Shown piece by piece: positions 31,684-44,556 of a stretch of DNA of 64,000 nucleotides. The DNA lies in NCBI RefSeq assembly GCF_000241955.1, contig NC_016818.1:4650001-4714000 (forward strand), given 5' to 3'. A program made the translations under genes and the position numbers. The notes under the pieces are model-generated. The model had not been told where the DNA came from, ran no database searches, and worked only from the letters and a program-made list of their open reading frames with translations. The number at the start of each line of letters is the position of its first letter. Position 1 is the stretch's first letter. Origin of the DNA: Rahnella aquatilis CIP 78.65 = ATCC 33071. Its GTDB lineage: Bacteria > Pseudomonadota > Gammaproteobacteria > Enterobacterales > Enterobacteriaceae.

Positions 31684-32640
31684 TTAATAACCCATGTTTT
31701 TCTTCATGTCATATTCTTTCTGAGCCATGTCCGGCAGGATCAACGCGGACTGTGTCTGAATGAATTTCTTAGGTTGTGTGCCATCCTTTTTCATTGCGAT
31801 CAGCGCATCAAATGCCGGGCCAGCCATGTTCGGTGTCAGTTCAACAGATGCGTTTGCTTCGCCGGCTAACATCGCTTTGTAGATGTCAGGAACACCATCA
31901 ATTGAAACGATCTTGATCTGCGAACCCGGTTTCAGACCAGCTTCTTTGATAGCCTGAATCGCACCGATCGCCATATCGTCGTTATGGGCGTAAACGGCAC
32001 AAATATTCTTACCGTTTTGCTCAGCCTTGATAAAGCTTTCCATCACTTCTTTGCCTTTACTGCGAGTAAAGTCGCCGGACTGTGAACGGATAATTTTGAC
32101 GTTTGGTGCAGCTTTCAGGGCATCGGCAAAACCTTGTTTACGGTTTAACGCGACGCTGGCACCGACGGTTCCTTGTAATTCGACAACATTACATGGTTTT
32201 CCAGCAGACTCTTTGACCAGCCAGTCACCTGCCACTTTACCTTCATAAACGCTGTCGGAAGCGACTGCTGCGGTATACAGGGACGGATCACTGACCTCAA
32301 TGGTGCGGTCTAACAGAAATACCGGGATCTTGGCTTCTTTCGCTTCCGTCAGTACAGGTGCCCAGCCGGTTGCCACAACAGGCGCGATGAAAATGGCATC
32401 AACACCTTGCGCGATGAATGAACGTATCGCTTTGATTTGGTTCTCTTGTTTTTGCTGAGCATCAGCGATTTTCAGTGTAATACCGCGTTTTTCCGCTTCT
32501 GATTTTGATACTTTTGTTTCCGCAGAACGCCACCCAGACTCAGAGCCGATCTGCGAAAAACCAACAACTAGCGGAGCCGCCTGAGCTGCGCCACAAAGTA
32601 CTGTTGCTACTGCTGCTGCCACAAATAAGCGTTTGTACAT
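31684..32640 (-). CDS. ytfQ: periplasmic sugar-binding protein (galactofuranose type)
   Basis: 318-residue substrate-binding protein. A signal peptide with hydrophobic core AAAVATVLCGAAQAA ends in AQA-A, cleavage near residue 21-22; the mature start PLVVGFSQIGSESGWRSAET matches E. coli YtfQ. Downstream YAHNDDMAIGAIQAIKEAG and VSIDGV are hinge motifs of this fold. E. coli YtfQ binds galactofuranose. The start has a GAGGAAAG ribosome-binding site. First gene of the four-gene importer. Confidence 0.94.
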   Translation of the reverse strand: MYKRLFVAAAVATVLCGAAQAAPLVVGFSQIGSESGWRSAETKVSKSEAEKRGITLKIADAQQKQENQIKAIRSFIAQGVDAIFIAPVVATGWAPVLTEAKEAKIPVFLLDRTIEVSDPSLYTAAVASDSVYEGKVAGDWLVKESAGKPCNVVELQGTVGASVALNRKQGFADALKAAPNVKIIRSQSGDFTRSKGKEVMESFIKAEQNGKNICAVYAHNDDMAIGAIQAIKEAGLKPGSQIKIVSIDGVPDIYKAMLAGEANASVELTPNMAGPAFDALIAMKKDGTQPKKFIQTQSALILPDMAQKEYDMKKNMGY

Positions 32641-33007
32641 GTTTCTTTCCTCGCGTGTAGTCTGAGCTACTTTTTGTTATGACTCGTAGGGTACGGCCAG
32701 GACATTCACCCGACATATGCCCTCATCCGCTACGACCTGGGCCGTAAAAAGGACAAAAACAAGAGTGCCGGGAACTGGTAGTCGTCATAAGACGATGATT
32801 AGGTTTAGTACATTGGGAAAAAGCGAGCATGAGCGAGGTCACATACGGGGAGAACAATCAATTCGTGCATGTATTCAGCCAAAACATGACAAAAGACAAG
32901 CGACAAAAGCGAAGGATTTGAGCCCAGTGGGTGAAAATACGGTACAGAGTTAGCGAGTTTAAGAGAAGAAGGGTAAAAATGGAGGAATATTTCAGGAAAT
33001 TAAGACG
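32641..33007. promoter_or_regulatory. upstream region of ytfQ
   Basis: About 370 nt between ytfQ and the rRNA operon terminator, with no credible gene. A small palindrome TCGTC-ATAA-GACGA (32782-32795) is a candidate operator for a sugar regulator. The promoter of the ytf operon must be here, but I cannot assign hexamers with confidence. A 78-codon rightward frame (32717-32953) has no recognisable features. Confidence 0.45.
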
Positions 33008-33040
33008 AAAAAAAACCCCTCGCTTTCGCGAAGGGTTTAA
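33008..33040 (-). terminator. rRNA operon terminator
   Basis: Leftward AAACCCTTCGCGAAAGCGAGGGGTTT folds as a hairpin with a GC-rich stem and continues into eight T residues, just after tRNA-Trp. Confidence 0.9.
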
Positions 33041-33043
33041 ATA

Positions 33044-33119
33044 TGGCAGGGGCGGAGAGACTCGAACTCGCGACACCCGGTTTTGGAGACCGGTGCTCTA
33101 CCAACTGAGCTACGCCCCT
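33044..33119 (-). tRNA. trpT: tRNA-Trp (anticodon CCA)
   Basis: 76 nt including encoded CCA. The anticodon loop is CTCCAAA, the T loop GTTCGAGTC, and acceptor arms AGGGGCG/CGCCCCT pair. It ends the rRNA operon, as trpT does in E. coli rrnC. Confidence 0.98.
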
Positions 33120-33133
33120 AAATTACGCTTATT

Positions 33134-33162
33134 ATTATGCCTGCTAATTTAGCAGGCATAAT
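33134..33162. other. perfect palindrome in the tRNA-Asp/tRNA-Trp spacer
   Basis: A 14-bp perfect inverted repeat, ATTATGCCTGCTAA and its complement, with a single-base centre. It lies in the 53-nt spacer between the two distal tRNAs and would be a stable hairpin in the pre-rRNA, perhaps a processing signal. Leftward there is no T run, so it is not a normal terminator. Confidence 0.8.
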
Positions 33163-33172
33163 TTTTAATAAT

Positions 33173-33249
33173 TGGCGGAACGGACGGGGCTCGAACCCGC
33201 GACCCCCTGCGTGACAGGCAGGTATTCTAACCAACTGAACTACCGCTCC
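33173..33249 (-). tRNA. aspT: tRNA-Asp (anticodon GTC)
   Basis: 77 nt with encoded CCA. Anticodon loop CTGTCAC, T loop GTTCGAGCC, acceptor GGAGCGG/CCGTTCC (with a G-T pair). Located after 5S rRNA as in E. coli rrnC. Confidence 0.98.
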
Positions 33250-33350
33250 ACCGGTTCTTTCACATACATCAGAAAGCGTCTGATACATGTTTGTTCCTGT
33301 TATTTTCCTTGTCAGGGGAAAAGGAACACGTTCTTTATTATAAAAAATTG

Positions 33351-33470
33351 ATGCCTGGCAGTTCCCTACTCTCGCATGGGGAGACCCCACACTACCATCG
33401 GCGCTACGGCGTTTCACTTCTGAGTTCGGCATGGGGTCAGGTGGGACCACCGCGCTACTGCCGCCAGGCA
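33351..33470 (-). rRNA. rrf: 5S ribosomal RNA
   Basis: 120 nt. Begins TGCCTGGCGGCAGTAGCGCG and ends CTGCCAGGCAT, whose ends pair; contains CCGAACTCAGAAGTGAAAC, the conserved core of bacterial 5S. Confidence 0.98.
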
Positions 33471-33604
33471 AATTCTGTTTCATTCATACCGCGTCGTGTC
33501 ATAATTTCTCATCACACGCCGCCATACGAACCAATACCGGAACAATTCGCTGAAAATCTACTCTCTCGAGTCTGTCTCTCAAATCAAAACACCTTCGGTG
33601 TTGT

Positions 33605-36513
<2,909 letters not shown>

Positions 36514-36647
36514 TCACAACCCGAAGGTGTTTCCACCGTCGCATTGCGATTATTTGAGAGACTCTGTTACAGACTAATCCACCACTCAGTACTGCTACGG
36601 AGAGTGATGTTCAGCTGTAAACTTTCAATTTTCAGCTTGTTCCGGAT

Positions 36648-36659
36648 TGTTAAAGAGCA
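36648..36659 (-). promoter_or_regulatory. boxA antitermination element in the 16S-23S spacer
   Basis: Leftward TGCTCTTTAACA, identical to the enterobacterial rRNA boxA, between tRNA-Ala and 23S. It loads NusB/NusE for antitermination. Confidence 0.88.
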
Positions 36660-36722
36660 AAATACTTCGCAGCATACTGTTTCCAATACGCTCTGAAGTA
36701 TTATTTAGGGGCTGTACGGTAA

Positions 36723-36798
36723 TGGTGGAGCTAAGCGGGATCGAACCGCTGACCTCCTGCGTGCAAGGCAGGCGCTCTCCCAGCTGAGCTATAGCCCC
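36723..36798 (-). tRNA. alaT: tRNA-Ala (anticodon TGC)
   Basis: 76 nt with CCA. GGGGCTATAGCTCAGCTGGG at the 5' end, anticodon loop CTTGCAC, T loop GTTCGATCC. Second tRNA of the 16S-23S spacer. Confidence 0.98.
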
Positions 36799-36931
36799 AT
36801 ACAGTCACTTACAGATACCTTAATCACTCATCAGCAAGATGAGTCAGCCAATTTGTTCTCAGGCAAGGCGGAGTTCATACGACGTTTGCAACCGCAAACG
36901 AGTGTGACGACAACGCAGCATGGGGACGAAT

Positions 36932-37008
<77 letters not shown>

Positions 37009-37079
37009 ATTAAGGTATTTCTGCTCGTTACTTTCTATCAGACAATCTGTGTGGACACTGCACAATGCGTATCTTGAGG

Positions 37080-38622
<1,543 letters not shown>

Positions 38623-38782
38623 AAAGTTCGATTTGCTTCAACAAGTGAAGCGATGCTCAGAGATTACTTCGTAATAATTCAACTAAATGAATTACTGCTT
38701 GGTCACTCTAAGACTTGATATTTTTTGCCACCGAAGTGGCTGATATCGTCTTGTGAGTGCCCACACAGATTGTCTGATAAAT

Positions 38783-38794
38783 TGTTAAAGAGCA
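38783..38794 (-). promoter_or_regulatory. boxA antitermination element in the rRNA leader
   Basis: Leftward TGCTCTTTAACA upstream of 16S, same sequence as the spacer boxA. Confidence 0.9.
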
Positions 38795-38835
38795 TGCCGC
38801 GGTTCGCAAGGAATCTTATGCGGCGCGGGAGGCGT

Positions 38836-38863
38836 ATATTACGTTTTCCCGCTGAAGAGTCAA
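38836..38863 (-). promoter_or_regulatory. rRNA operon promoter P2
   Basis: TTGACT, 16-nt spacer, TAATAT, then ACGCCTCCCGCGCC, a GC-rich discriminator. It closely resembles E. coli rrn P2 (TTGACTCTGTAGCGGGAAGG core), including the AGCGGGAA spacer. Confidence 0.9.
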
Positions 38864-38945
38864 GAGATTATTCATTCGAACATTTTTCTTTTCCTCTTCC
38901 CGTCCGGGCGACGTATCAGTCGTTGTTCCCGGTCAGTGGAGGCGC

Positions 38946-38973
38946 ATTATAGGGAGTTCTCAGAAGGCCGCAA
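38946..38973 (-). promoter_or_regulatory. rRNA operon promoter P1 with AT-rich upstream element
   Basis: TATAAT followed by GCGCCTCCACTGAC, the stringently regulated P1 discriminator, with a 16-nt spacer. The -35 reads TTGCGG rather than the E. coli TTGTCA. An A/T-rich stretch (TAAATTATTTGTATTTTA) directly upstream fits an UP element; Fis sites would fall toward the murI end. Confidence 0.88.
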
Positions 38974-39025
38974 CCCCTAAAATACAAATAATTTACCGAC
39001 CGCTGAATCTTTCATCAAATGATGT

Positions 39026-39907
39026 TTAAAGCGGCAATTCCTGGATGCTTCTGAAGCCATATGCTTGTAAAACAGGCAGCAAGCTTTGCGCTTCTGCAGT
39101 CATTGCCATGCAGTAGGCGACACACTCTATTTCCATATCGGCCTTTTTTTCAGGGATTGGCACATGGGAAGTTTCAATTAGCCAGTGCGCGCGCCTCGCA
39201 ATCGCAGAACCCGAGTCGATCATACGCGTGCCATCGGGCAAAACCTGTGAAAGCTCTTGCGAAAGCAACGGGAAATGCGTGCAACCTAATACCACAGTGT
39301 CTGGCGGTTCACGTAAACGCAGCCACGGATGTAAGATTTTCTTCAACGCGGCTAACGAAACCACTTCGCCATGCAGCTTCGCTTCTGCCAGTTCCACCAG
39401 CTCTGCGGAACCCAGCATCAGAATCTGACAATCCGTCGCAAAGCGTGCAACCAGATCATGAGTATAAGGCCGCTGAACTGTCGCACGGGTCGCCAGCAAT
39501 CCAACCACGCCATTACGCGTTAATTTGGCCGCGGGTTTAATTGCCGGAACGACCCCGACAACAGGGCAACTGAACTTGGCACGTAATGCAGGGAGAGAAA
39601 CGGTACTCGCCGTGTTGCAGGCGATGACAATAATAGAAATGGGATGGCGTTTCGCGACTGCGCTGACAATCTCAACCACGCGCTCAACAATAAATTCTTC
39701 GGATTTCTCACCGTAGGGGAAAGCCACATTGTCGAAGGCATATATATAGTGCAGGTCCGGCAACATCTGCCGGACCTCATCATAAACCGACAACCCGCCG
39801 ACGCCGGAATCGAAAACCAGCACCGTCGGACGGTCAGGCACTTGTGTTGTATCAGAAGGTATAGCTTCCAGTAAGGTTGTACTCACGTCCTGGTGTTTCG
39901 TAGCCAT
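39026..39907 (-). CDS. murI: glutamate racemase
   Basis: Makes D-glutamate for peptidoglycan. The protein is 293 residues (E. coli 285). The two catalytic cysteine motifs are VIACNTAST and [10 protein letters not shown]; the N-terminal [13 protein letters not shown] is typical. I start at MATKHQD, the E. coli-like N-terminus; this lies inside the 3' end of btuB, overlapping 56 nt in another frame, as in E. coli. It lies directly upstream of the rRNA promoters. Confidence 0.97.
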   Translation of the reverse strand: MATKHQDVSTTLLEAIPSDTTQVPDRPTVLVFDSGVGGLSVYDEVRQMLPDLHYIYAFDNVAFPYGEKSEEFIVERVVEIVSAVAKRHPISIIVIACNTASTVSLPALRAKFSCPVVGVVPAIKPAAKLTRNGVVGLLATRATVQRPYTHDLVARFATDCQILMLGSAELVELAEAKLHGEVVSLAALKKILHPWLRLREPPDTVVLGCTHFPLLSQELSQVLPDGTRMIDSGSAIARRAHWLIETSHVPIPEKKADMEIECVAYCMAMTAEAQSLLPVLQAYGFRSIQELPL

Positions 39908-41729
39908 AAACCGTCTCGTAATCTTTATCAAAGAGGTTGGCAATTCTACCACGAACCGTCAGATGTGACGTTACCGGATATGACACCGCAAGATCCCAAA
40001 GACTCACGCCTCCCAGACGTACATTGTCATTGGTGTTGTAATTCTTATCGTATCGTTCACCTAAATACTGATAATTGAGCGACCAGTCAAAATCAGCGAC
40101 TGTCCAGTCGAGCTGATATTTCGCCTGCTGTTTAGCGCGGCGTAATAAAATCTCGTTGGTTTCAGCATTACGGGGATCTAAATATTCCAGTGTGACCTGA
40201 TGTCGTAACGGGCCAGTATCGAAAGACCCGGTCCATTCAACCCCCTTGATTGTTGCCTTATCGACATTGTAATAACCGGATTGCTGATTGTCGTAGCTGA
40301 TCATCTGATCGATGTCATTACGATAAGCGGACAAACGCCAGTTTAATGGCCCGGTCAGGCCTTCCAGCCCACCTTCCCATTCTTTACTTTCTTCAGGCTT
40401 AAGATCGGCATTCCCACCAAAACTGCCATATAGCTGCCCCAGATTAGGCGCTTTAAACGCTGTCCCGTAAGACGCAATCAAACGATAGCCGTCAATAAAC
40501 TCCCATGCAGCACTACTTTGCCAGGTGCCATGTGAACCAAACTGTGAGTTATCGTCATTACGCACTGCGCCTTCAAAAGTGAAATCGCTCACTTTTTGCT
40601 GAGCTGTCGCGTACACACCCGTGTTTCGTTGGGTATAGCCATCGGTAATATAGTTGGTGCCTGGCTGAGTGCTGAGTTTCTGCCAGTCAGCGCCAGCGCT
40701 GAGGGTTCCCTGCCCTACCTGGAAAGTATTCCCCCATTGCAGGTTGTATTGATCCGAATCATCCAGCGTTGCAGAAGCGGAATAAGGGCCGTATTTCGGA
40801 TCATAATTATAGTCTTTAGTATTACTGTAGCTTCCGCTGATTTGCGTCGAATAGATCCCTTGCTGGAAACGCAACCCGGTATCGTAAGTCCGGCTGTACA
40901 ACTGACGCGTGTCTGGCAATGCATCACTGTGTGCCGGGTCTGCGTAACTGTACGTTCCGTCATAGGCCGTGCGGTTATCAAAACCGTATGCGCGGGCAAA
41001 ACCGCTGAACTGATCATTGAACTGATGCTCAAGACCTGCCCAGAGTGTCTTACTCATAAAACCATCACGATCGGGCTGACGCGGATCACCGTAAGTATCC
41101 GGCAGATTCGCCACCACATCGGTCCCTTTTGTATAGGTATAGTTCCCGGCCACCGTCAGAACAGTATTCTCACCGAGTTTCTGCTGCGTTGAGCCGTCAT
41201 AAGTCTGATAGCCATCTGAGCCGATACCGGCTGTCAAAGTCGTGCCTAATTTATCGCGTGTGGTAATGATGTTAACCACGCCACCAATGGCATCAGAACC
41301 ATAAACTGCAGAGCGTGGGCCACGAATAAACTCAATCCGCTGAACAAGAGAAATAGGGATCTGACTGATATCCACCGCGCCGGAAATACCCGCCTGGTTA
41401 AGACGCACGCCATCCATTAGCACTAATGTGTGGCTGGCATTCGTTCCGCGAACGAATAATGAAGTCTGCTGGCCCATTCCGCCGTTCTGAGCAATATCCA
41501 CGCCCGGTAAACGACGTAAAACATCAGCCACAGATTTTGACTGCCATCTGTCGATATCTTCACGCGTAACGATGTCCGTCGGCGCTAATACAGAAGAAAC
41601 GGGTTGTGGAAAACGATTCGCGGTAACGACCAGGTCATCGCGGCTGTTTGTGGAAGTACTGTCTTGCGCCCACCCTGAAAAAGCCGTGACGGATAATGCC
41701 GTCAGCAGCACATGCTTTTTAATTGTCAT
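39852..41729 (-). CDS. btuB: TonB-dependent vitamin B12 outer-membrane receptor
   Basis: 22-strand beta-barrel transporter of cobalamin. The protein is 625 residues (E. coli 614). Signal peptide with core [15 protein letters not shown]; TonB box [10 protein letters not shown] right after; plug domain with [15 protein letters not shown] and [16 protein letters not shown]-terminal phenylalanine (YTF) needed for barrel assembly. I start at MTIKKHV; the longer frame extends into the riboswitch and is not coding. Expression is expected to fall when cobalamin is plentiful, via the upstream riboswitch. Confidence 0.97.
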   Translation of the reverse strand: MTIKKHVLLTALSVTAFSGWAQDSTSTNSRDDLVVTANRFPQPVSSVLAPTDIVTREDIDRWQSKSVADVLRRLPGVDIAQNGGMGQQTSLFVRGTNASHTLVLMDGVRLNQAGISGAVDISQIPISLVQRIEFIRGPRSAVYGSDAIGGVVNIITTRDKLGTTLTAGIGSDGYQTYDGSTQQKLGENTVLTVAGNYTYTKGTDVVANLPDTYGDPRQPDRDGFMSKTLWAGLEHQFNDQFSGFARAYGFDNRTAYDGTYSYADPAHSDALPDTRQLYSRTYDTGLRFQQGIYSTQISGSYSNTKDYNYDPKYGPYSASATLDDSDQYNLQWGNTFQVGQGTLSAGADWQKLSTQPGTNYITDGYTQRNTGVYATAQQKVSDFTFEGAVRNDDNSQFGSHGTWQSSAAWEFIDGYRLIASYGTAFKAPNLGQLYGSFGGNADLKPEESKEWEGGLEGLTGPLNWRLSAYRNDIDQMISYDNQQSGYYNVDKATIKGVEWTGSFDTGPLRHQVTLEYLDPRNAETNEILLRRAKQQAKYQLDWTVADFDWSLNYQYLGERYDKNYNTNDNVRLGGVSLWDLAVSYPVTSHLTVRGRIANLFDKDYETVYGYETPGREYNLTGSYTF

Positions 41730-41809
41730 GAATCGAGCATCCAAACTTAATTGGCGGATGCCGCAGAGGATCACCGACGGTATTTCGCGACGACGGTGAT
41801 TAATGCGAC

Positions 41810-42036
41810 GTAACATCGGCAGGTCTTCGGACTTAGGATTTGCAGACTAATTAATTACGACATAATTAATTGAAAAGTACCTGCACCGGGCGATGACTTC
41901 CCATCTCCTCTTTCTCCTTTCCTGTATAAGGAGAGAAGGAAGAAACAGTGTCTGCATAATAAAGAATGCTATCGCCGTGATTTCCCCATACCGCTGCGCG
42001 CCAGTTCCGGATTCACACCGGATTCCCTTTTAACTC
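41810..42036 (-). promoter_or_regulatory. cobalamin (AdoCbl) riboswitch upstream of btuB
   Basis: Read leftward: GGGAATCCGGTGTGAATCCGG near the 5' end and the B12 box AGTCCGAAGACCTGCC at the 3' end are the two hallmark segments. A variable arm between them carries a purine/pyrimidine stem (CTCTCCTTATAC-type repeat). About 80 nt separate it from the btuB ATG, enough for ribosome-binding-site sequestration. Boundaries are approximate. Confidence 0.92.
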
Positions 42037-42134
42037 AGTCAATGAGGCCGAAGCGCAATCCTACGATCAACCTATTTGGAAATCCAGACATCCGTAACGC
42101 CAGGTATGTTTTACCGGAAGAAATGCAACAAAGG

Positions 42135-42162
42135 TGGACATAAGAGTGGCTTTCCCTACAAT
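42135..42162 (+). promoter_or_regulatory. trmA promoter with GC-rich discriminator
   Basis: TGGACA, 16-nt spacer, TACAAT, followed by CCCCCGC. The GC-rich discriminator is like that of stringently controlled stable-RNA promoters; E. coli trmA is known to have such a promoter. Confidence 0.7.
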
Positions 42163-42208
42163 CCCCCGCAAAGTTTGCCCATTCATCCCCTGTTAGACGA
42201 GATAACCG

Positions 42209-43309
42209 ATGACGCCTGAAAAACTGCCCATTGAACACTATGACGACCAGCTGGCGGAAAAGACCGCACGTCTCACGGCGATGATGTCGCCTTTTAATGC
42301 GCCGCAGCCTGACGTTTACCGTTCTCCTGTCAGCCATTACCGTATGCGCGCTGAATTCCGCGTCTGGCACGATGAAGGCGATTTGTACCACATCATGTTT
42401 GATCAGCAGACCAAAGCCCGCGTGCGTGTGGACCAGTTCCCCATTGCCAGCGAGCTGATTAACCGCCTGATGCCGGTGCTGATCGCCGCCGTGAAGCAAG
42501 ATCCGGCATTGCGCCGTAAGATCTTCCAGATCGACTATTTATCGACCCGCAGCGGCAAAATCATCGCTTCCCTGCTGTATCACCGTAAGCTTGATGACGA
42601 ATGGCAGCAGGCCGCCACTGCCCTGCGCGACCAGTTGCGCGCCGACGGTTTTGATATCCAGCTGATTGGTCGTGCGGCGAAAACCAAAATCATGCTCGAT
42701 CAGGATTATGTCGATGAAGTGCTGCCGGTAGCGGGCCGCGATATGATTTATCGTCAGGTGGAAAACAGTTTCACCCAGCCCAATGCCGAGATGAATATTC
42801 AGATGCTGGAATGGGCGCTGAAGGCCACGGAAAACGCGACCGGCGATTTACTGGAACTTTACTGCGGTAACGGCAACTTCTCGCTGGCGCTGGCGCGTAA
42901 CTTCCGCCGCGTACTGGCCACAGAAATCGCCAAGCCGTCGGTGGCTGCCGCGCAATTTAACATTGCAGCTAACCAGATTGATAATGTGCAGATTATCCGC
43001 ATGGCGGCAGAAGATTTTACCCAGGCACTGAACGGCGTGCGTGAATTCCGCCGTTTGCAGGATGTCGATTTGAGCGGATACGAATGCAACACCATTTTTG
43101 TCGATCCGCCACGCAGCGGGCTGGATGACGAAACCGTAAAAATGGTGGCAGGCTACGACCGTATTTTGTACATCTCCTGCAATCCGGAAACGCTGTGTGC
43201 GAATCTGGAAACACTGAGCAAAACACACCGCGTGACACGTCTGGCGTTGTTTGATCAGTTCCCGTACACCCACCATATGGAATCCGGCGTTCTGCTGGAA
43301 AAAATCTGA
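42209..43309 (+). CDS. trmA: tRNA (uracil-54-C5)-methyltransferase
   Basis: SAM-dependent enzyme forming ribothymidine at tRNA position 54. The protein is 366 residues, same as E. coli. The N-terminus [18 protein letters not shown] matches; SAM-binding motif [14 protein letters not shown]; the motif [10 protein letters not shown] and catalytic cysteine in YISCNPETL near the end. It is divergent from btuB. Confidence 0.97.
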   Translation: MTPEKLPIEHYDDQLAEKTARLTAMMSPFNAPQPDVYRSPVSHYRMRAEFRVWHDEGDLYHIMFDQQTKARVRVDQFPIASELINRLMPVLIAAVKQDPALRRKIFQIDYLSTRSGKIIASLLYHRKLDDEWQQAATALRDQLRADGFDIQLIGRAAKTKIMLDQDYVDEVLPVAGRDMIYRQVENSFTQPNAEMNIQMLEWALKATENATGDLLELYCGNGNFSLALARNFRRVLATEIAKPSVAAAQFNIAANQIDNVQIIRMAAEDFTQALNGVREFRRLQDVDLSGYECNTIFVDPPRSGLDDETVKMVAGYDRILYISCNPETLCANLETLSKTHRVTRLALFDQFPYTHHMESGVLLEKI

Positions 43310-43325
43310 CGGGCAAACGCGGAAA

Positions 43326-43358
43326 CAAAAACGGGCACCTTTTAAGTGCCCGTTTTTA
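43326..43358 (+). terminator. terminator of trmA
   Basis: Perfect 9-bp stem AACGGGCAC / GTGCCCGTT with loop CTTTTAA, followed by TTTT. Confidence 0.88.
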
Positions 43359-43392
43359 TTTCAATCTCTTCTCAGCAAAAATACTGCCCGCC

Positions 43393-44532
43393 TTACAAGT
43401 AGACCCGCATATATTCTGACAGACACAGGATTGCCATCGCCTGCCCGTATGGCATTGAGGTCAGCGCGATTTCACGATAGAAATCGAGATCATTGCCCAT
43501 CGCCGTACCGAATGAGGTTTGCGTCAGTTCTCCTGCCGGATTGATGTGTTTGATCACGCCCTGGATGGCTTTTTCCGCTACCGGTGCATACGATGCGTCA
43601 ATGTAGCGTTTACGCACGGCTTTCAGAATGCCGTACGCAAAACCGGCTGTCGCTGAGCTTTCAAGATAAGACTGCGGGTCATCAAGCAGCGTATGCCATA
43701 AACCGCTGTCGTCCTGACATTTCGCCAGCGCACTGACCTGACTTTCCAGCACCTGCAATAAATAGCGGCGGGTTGCGTTGTTTTCCGGCAAATCCACCAG
43801 TTCGAGGAATTCCGGAATAGCAATCGTCAGCCAGCTGTTACCGCGTGCCCAGCGGGCCTGGGCAAAGTTATGATGACCGTCAAATGTCCAGCCGTGGAAC
43901 CACAGACCGGTCTGGCGATCCATCAGATATTGCACGTGCATCAGGAACTGATACGTCGCTTCTTCGACAAACTCCGGACGATCCAGCAATTTGCCGATTT
44001 TCGCCAGCGGCAGCACGCTCATCATCAGCGTATCGTCCCACATTTGCTGATGGTTTTCGTTGTTATAAACAATGTGCTGCATTGCACCTTTGTCAGTGCG
44101 CGGCATTTCGTACATTACCCATTCAGCCCAGCGCTCCAGATAAGGACGCCACGCCGCATTGCCGGTTTCTTCGTAGCGATACGCCAGCGTCAGGAACGGG
44201 CTCATGGTATTGACGTTTTTGGTCGGCGTGCCTTCGGCCAGACGCGCGGTAAACCAGTCGTCGATCACCGCACGCATTTTTTCGTCGCCGGTCTGCTGAT
44301 AATACTGATAAATGCCGTAAAGCCCAATGCCGTGTGTCCATTCCCAGCCAGCCCAACCTTTGGTGTCAATCACGCGACCATCATCCAACCGCAGCAGGAA
44401 TTCACCGGTTTTATCTTCGATATTCACCAGATTGTTGGTCACGTTGTGGATCAGCGATTTCAGTTCCCCGCGAGAAATGAAATGTTCCGGTTGTCGCAGC
44501 AAGGCACTGTGTTTAACTTCAAAAACTTTCAT
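43393..44532 (-). CDS. rhiN: unsaturated rhamnogalacturonyl hydrolase, GH105 family
   Basis: 379-residue (alpha/alpha)6-barrel glycoside hydrolase (YteR/RhiN type) that releases the unsaturated galacturonyl residue from rhamnogalacturonan-I oligosaccharides made by pectin lyases. The active-site region QQMWDDTLMMS (Asp166/Asp167, counting from the chosen ATG) and HGWTFDGHHNFAQARWARGNS-type sugar-binding segment are seen. No signal peptide, so cytoplasmic. Start ATG has AGGAG 7 nt upstream. It lies 24 nt after the transporter gene, making a two-gene operon absent from this spot in E. coli. The symbol follows Dickeya and is by analogy. Confidence 0.85.
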   Translation of the reverse strand: MKVFEVKHSALLRQPEHFISRGELKSLIHNVTNNLVNIEDKTGEFLLRLDDGRVIDTKGWAGWEWTHGIGLYGIYQYYQQTGDEKMRAVIDDWFTARLAEGTPTKNVNTMSPFLTLAYRYEETGNAAWRPYLERWAEWVMYEMPRTDKGAMQHIVYNNENHQQMWDDTLMMSVLPLAKIGKLLDRPEFVEEATYQFLMHVQYLMDRQTGLWFHGWTFDGHHNFAQARWARGNSWLTIAIPEFLELVDLPENNATRRYLLQVLESQVSALAKCQDDSGLWHTLLDDPQSYLESSATAGFAYGILKAVRKRYIDASYAPVAEKAIQGVIKHINPAGELTQTSFGTAMGNDLDFYREIALTSMPYGQAMAILCLSEYMRVYL

Positions 44533-44556
44533 GGCGTTCTCCTGTGAATTCAAAAT

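Noticed and set aside
32717..32953. 78-codon rightward frame upstream of the rRNA terminator
   Set aside because: No ribosome-binding site of note, charged low-complexity product, no recognisable motif; the region is better seen as the ytfQ control region.
41730..41816. Upstream extension of BtuB
   Set aside because: It would precede the signal peptide and run into the cobalamin riboswitch.
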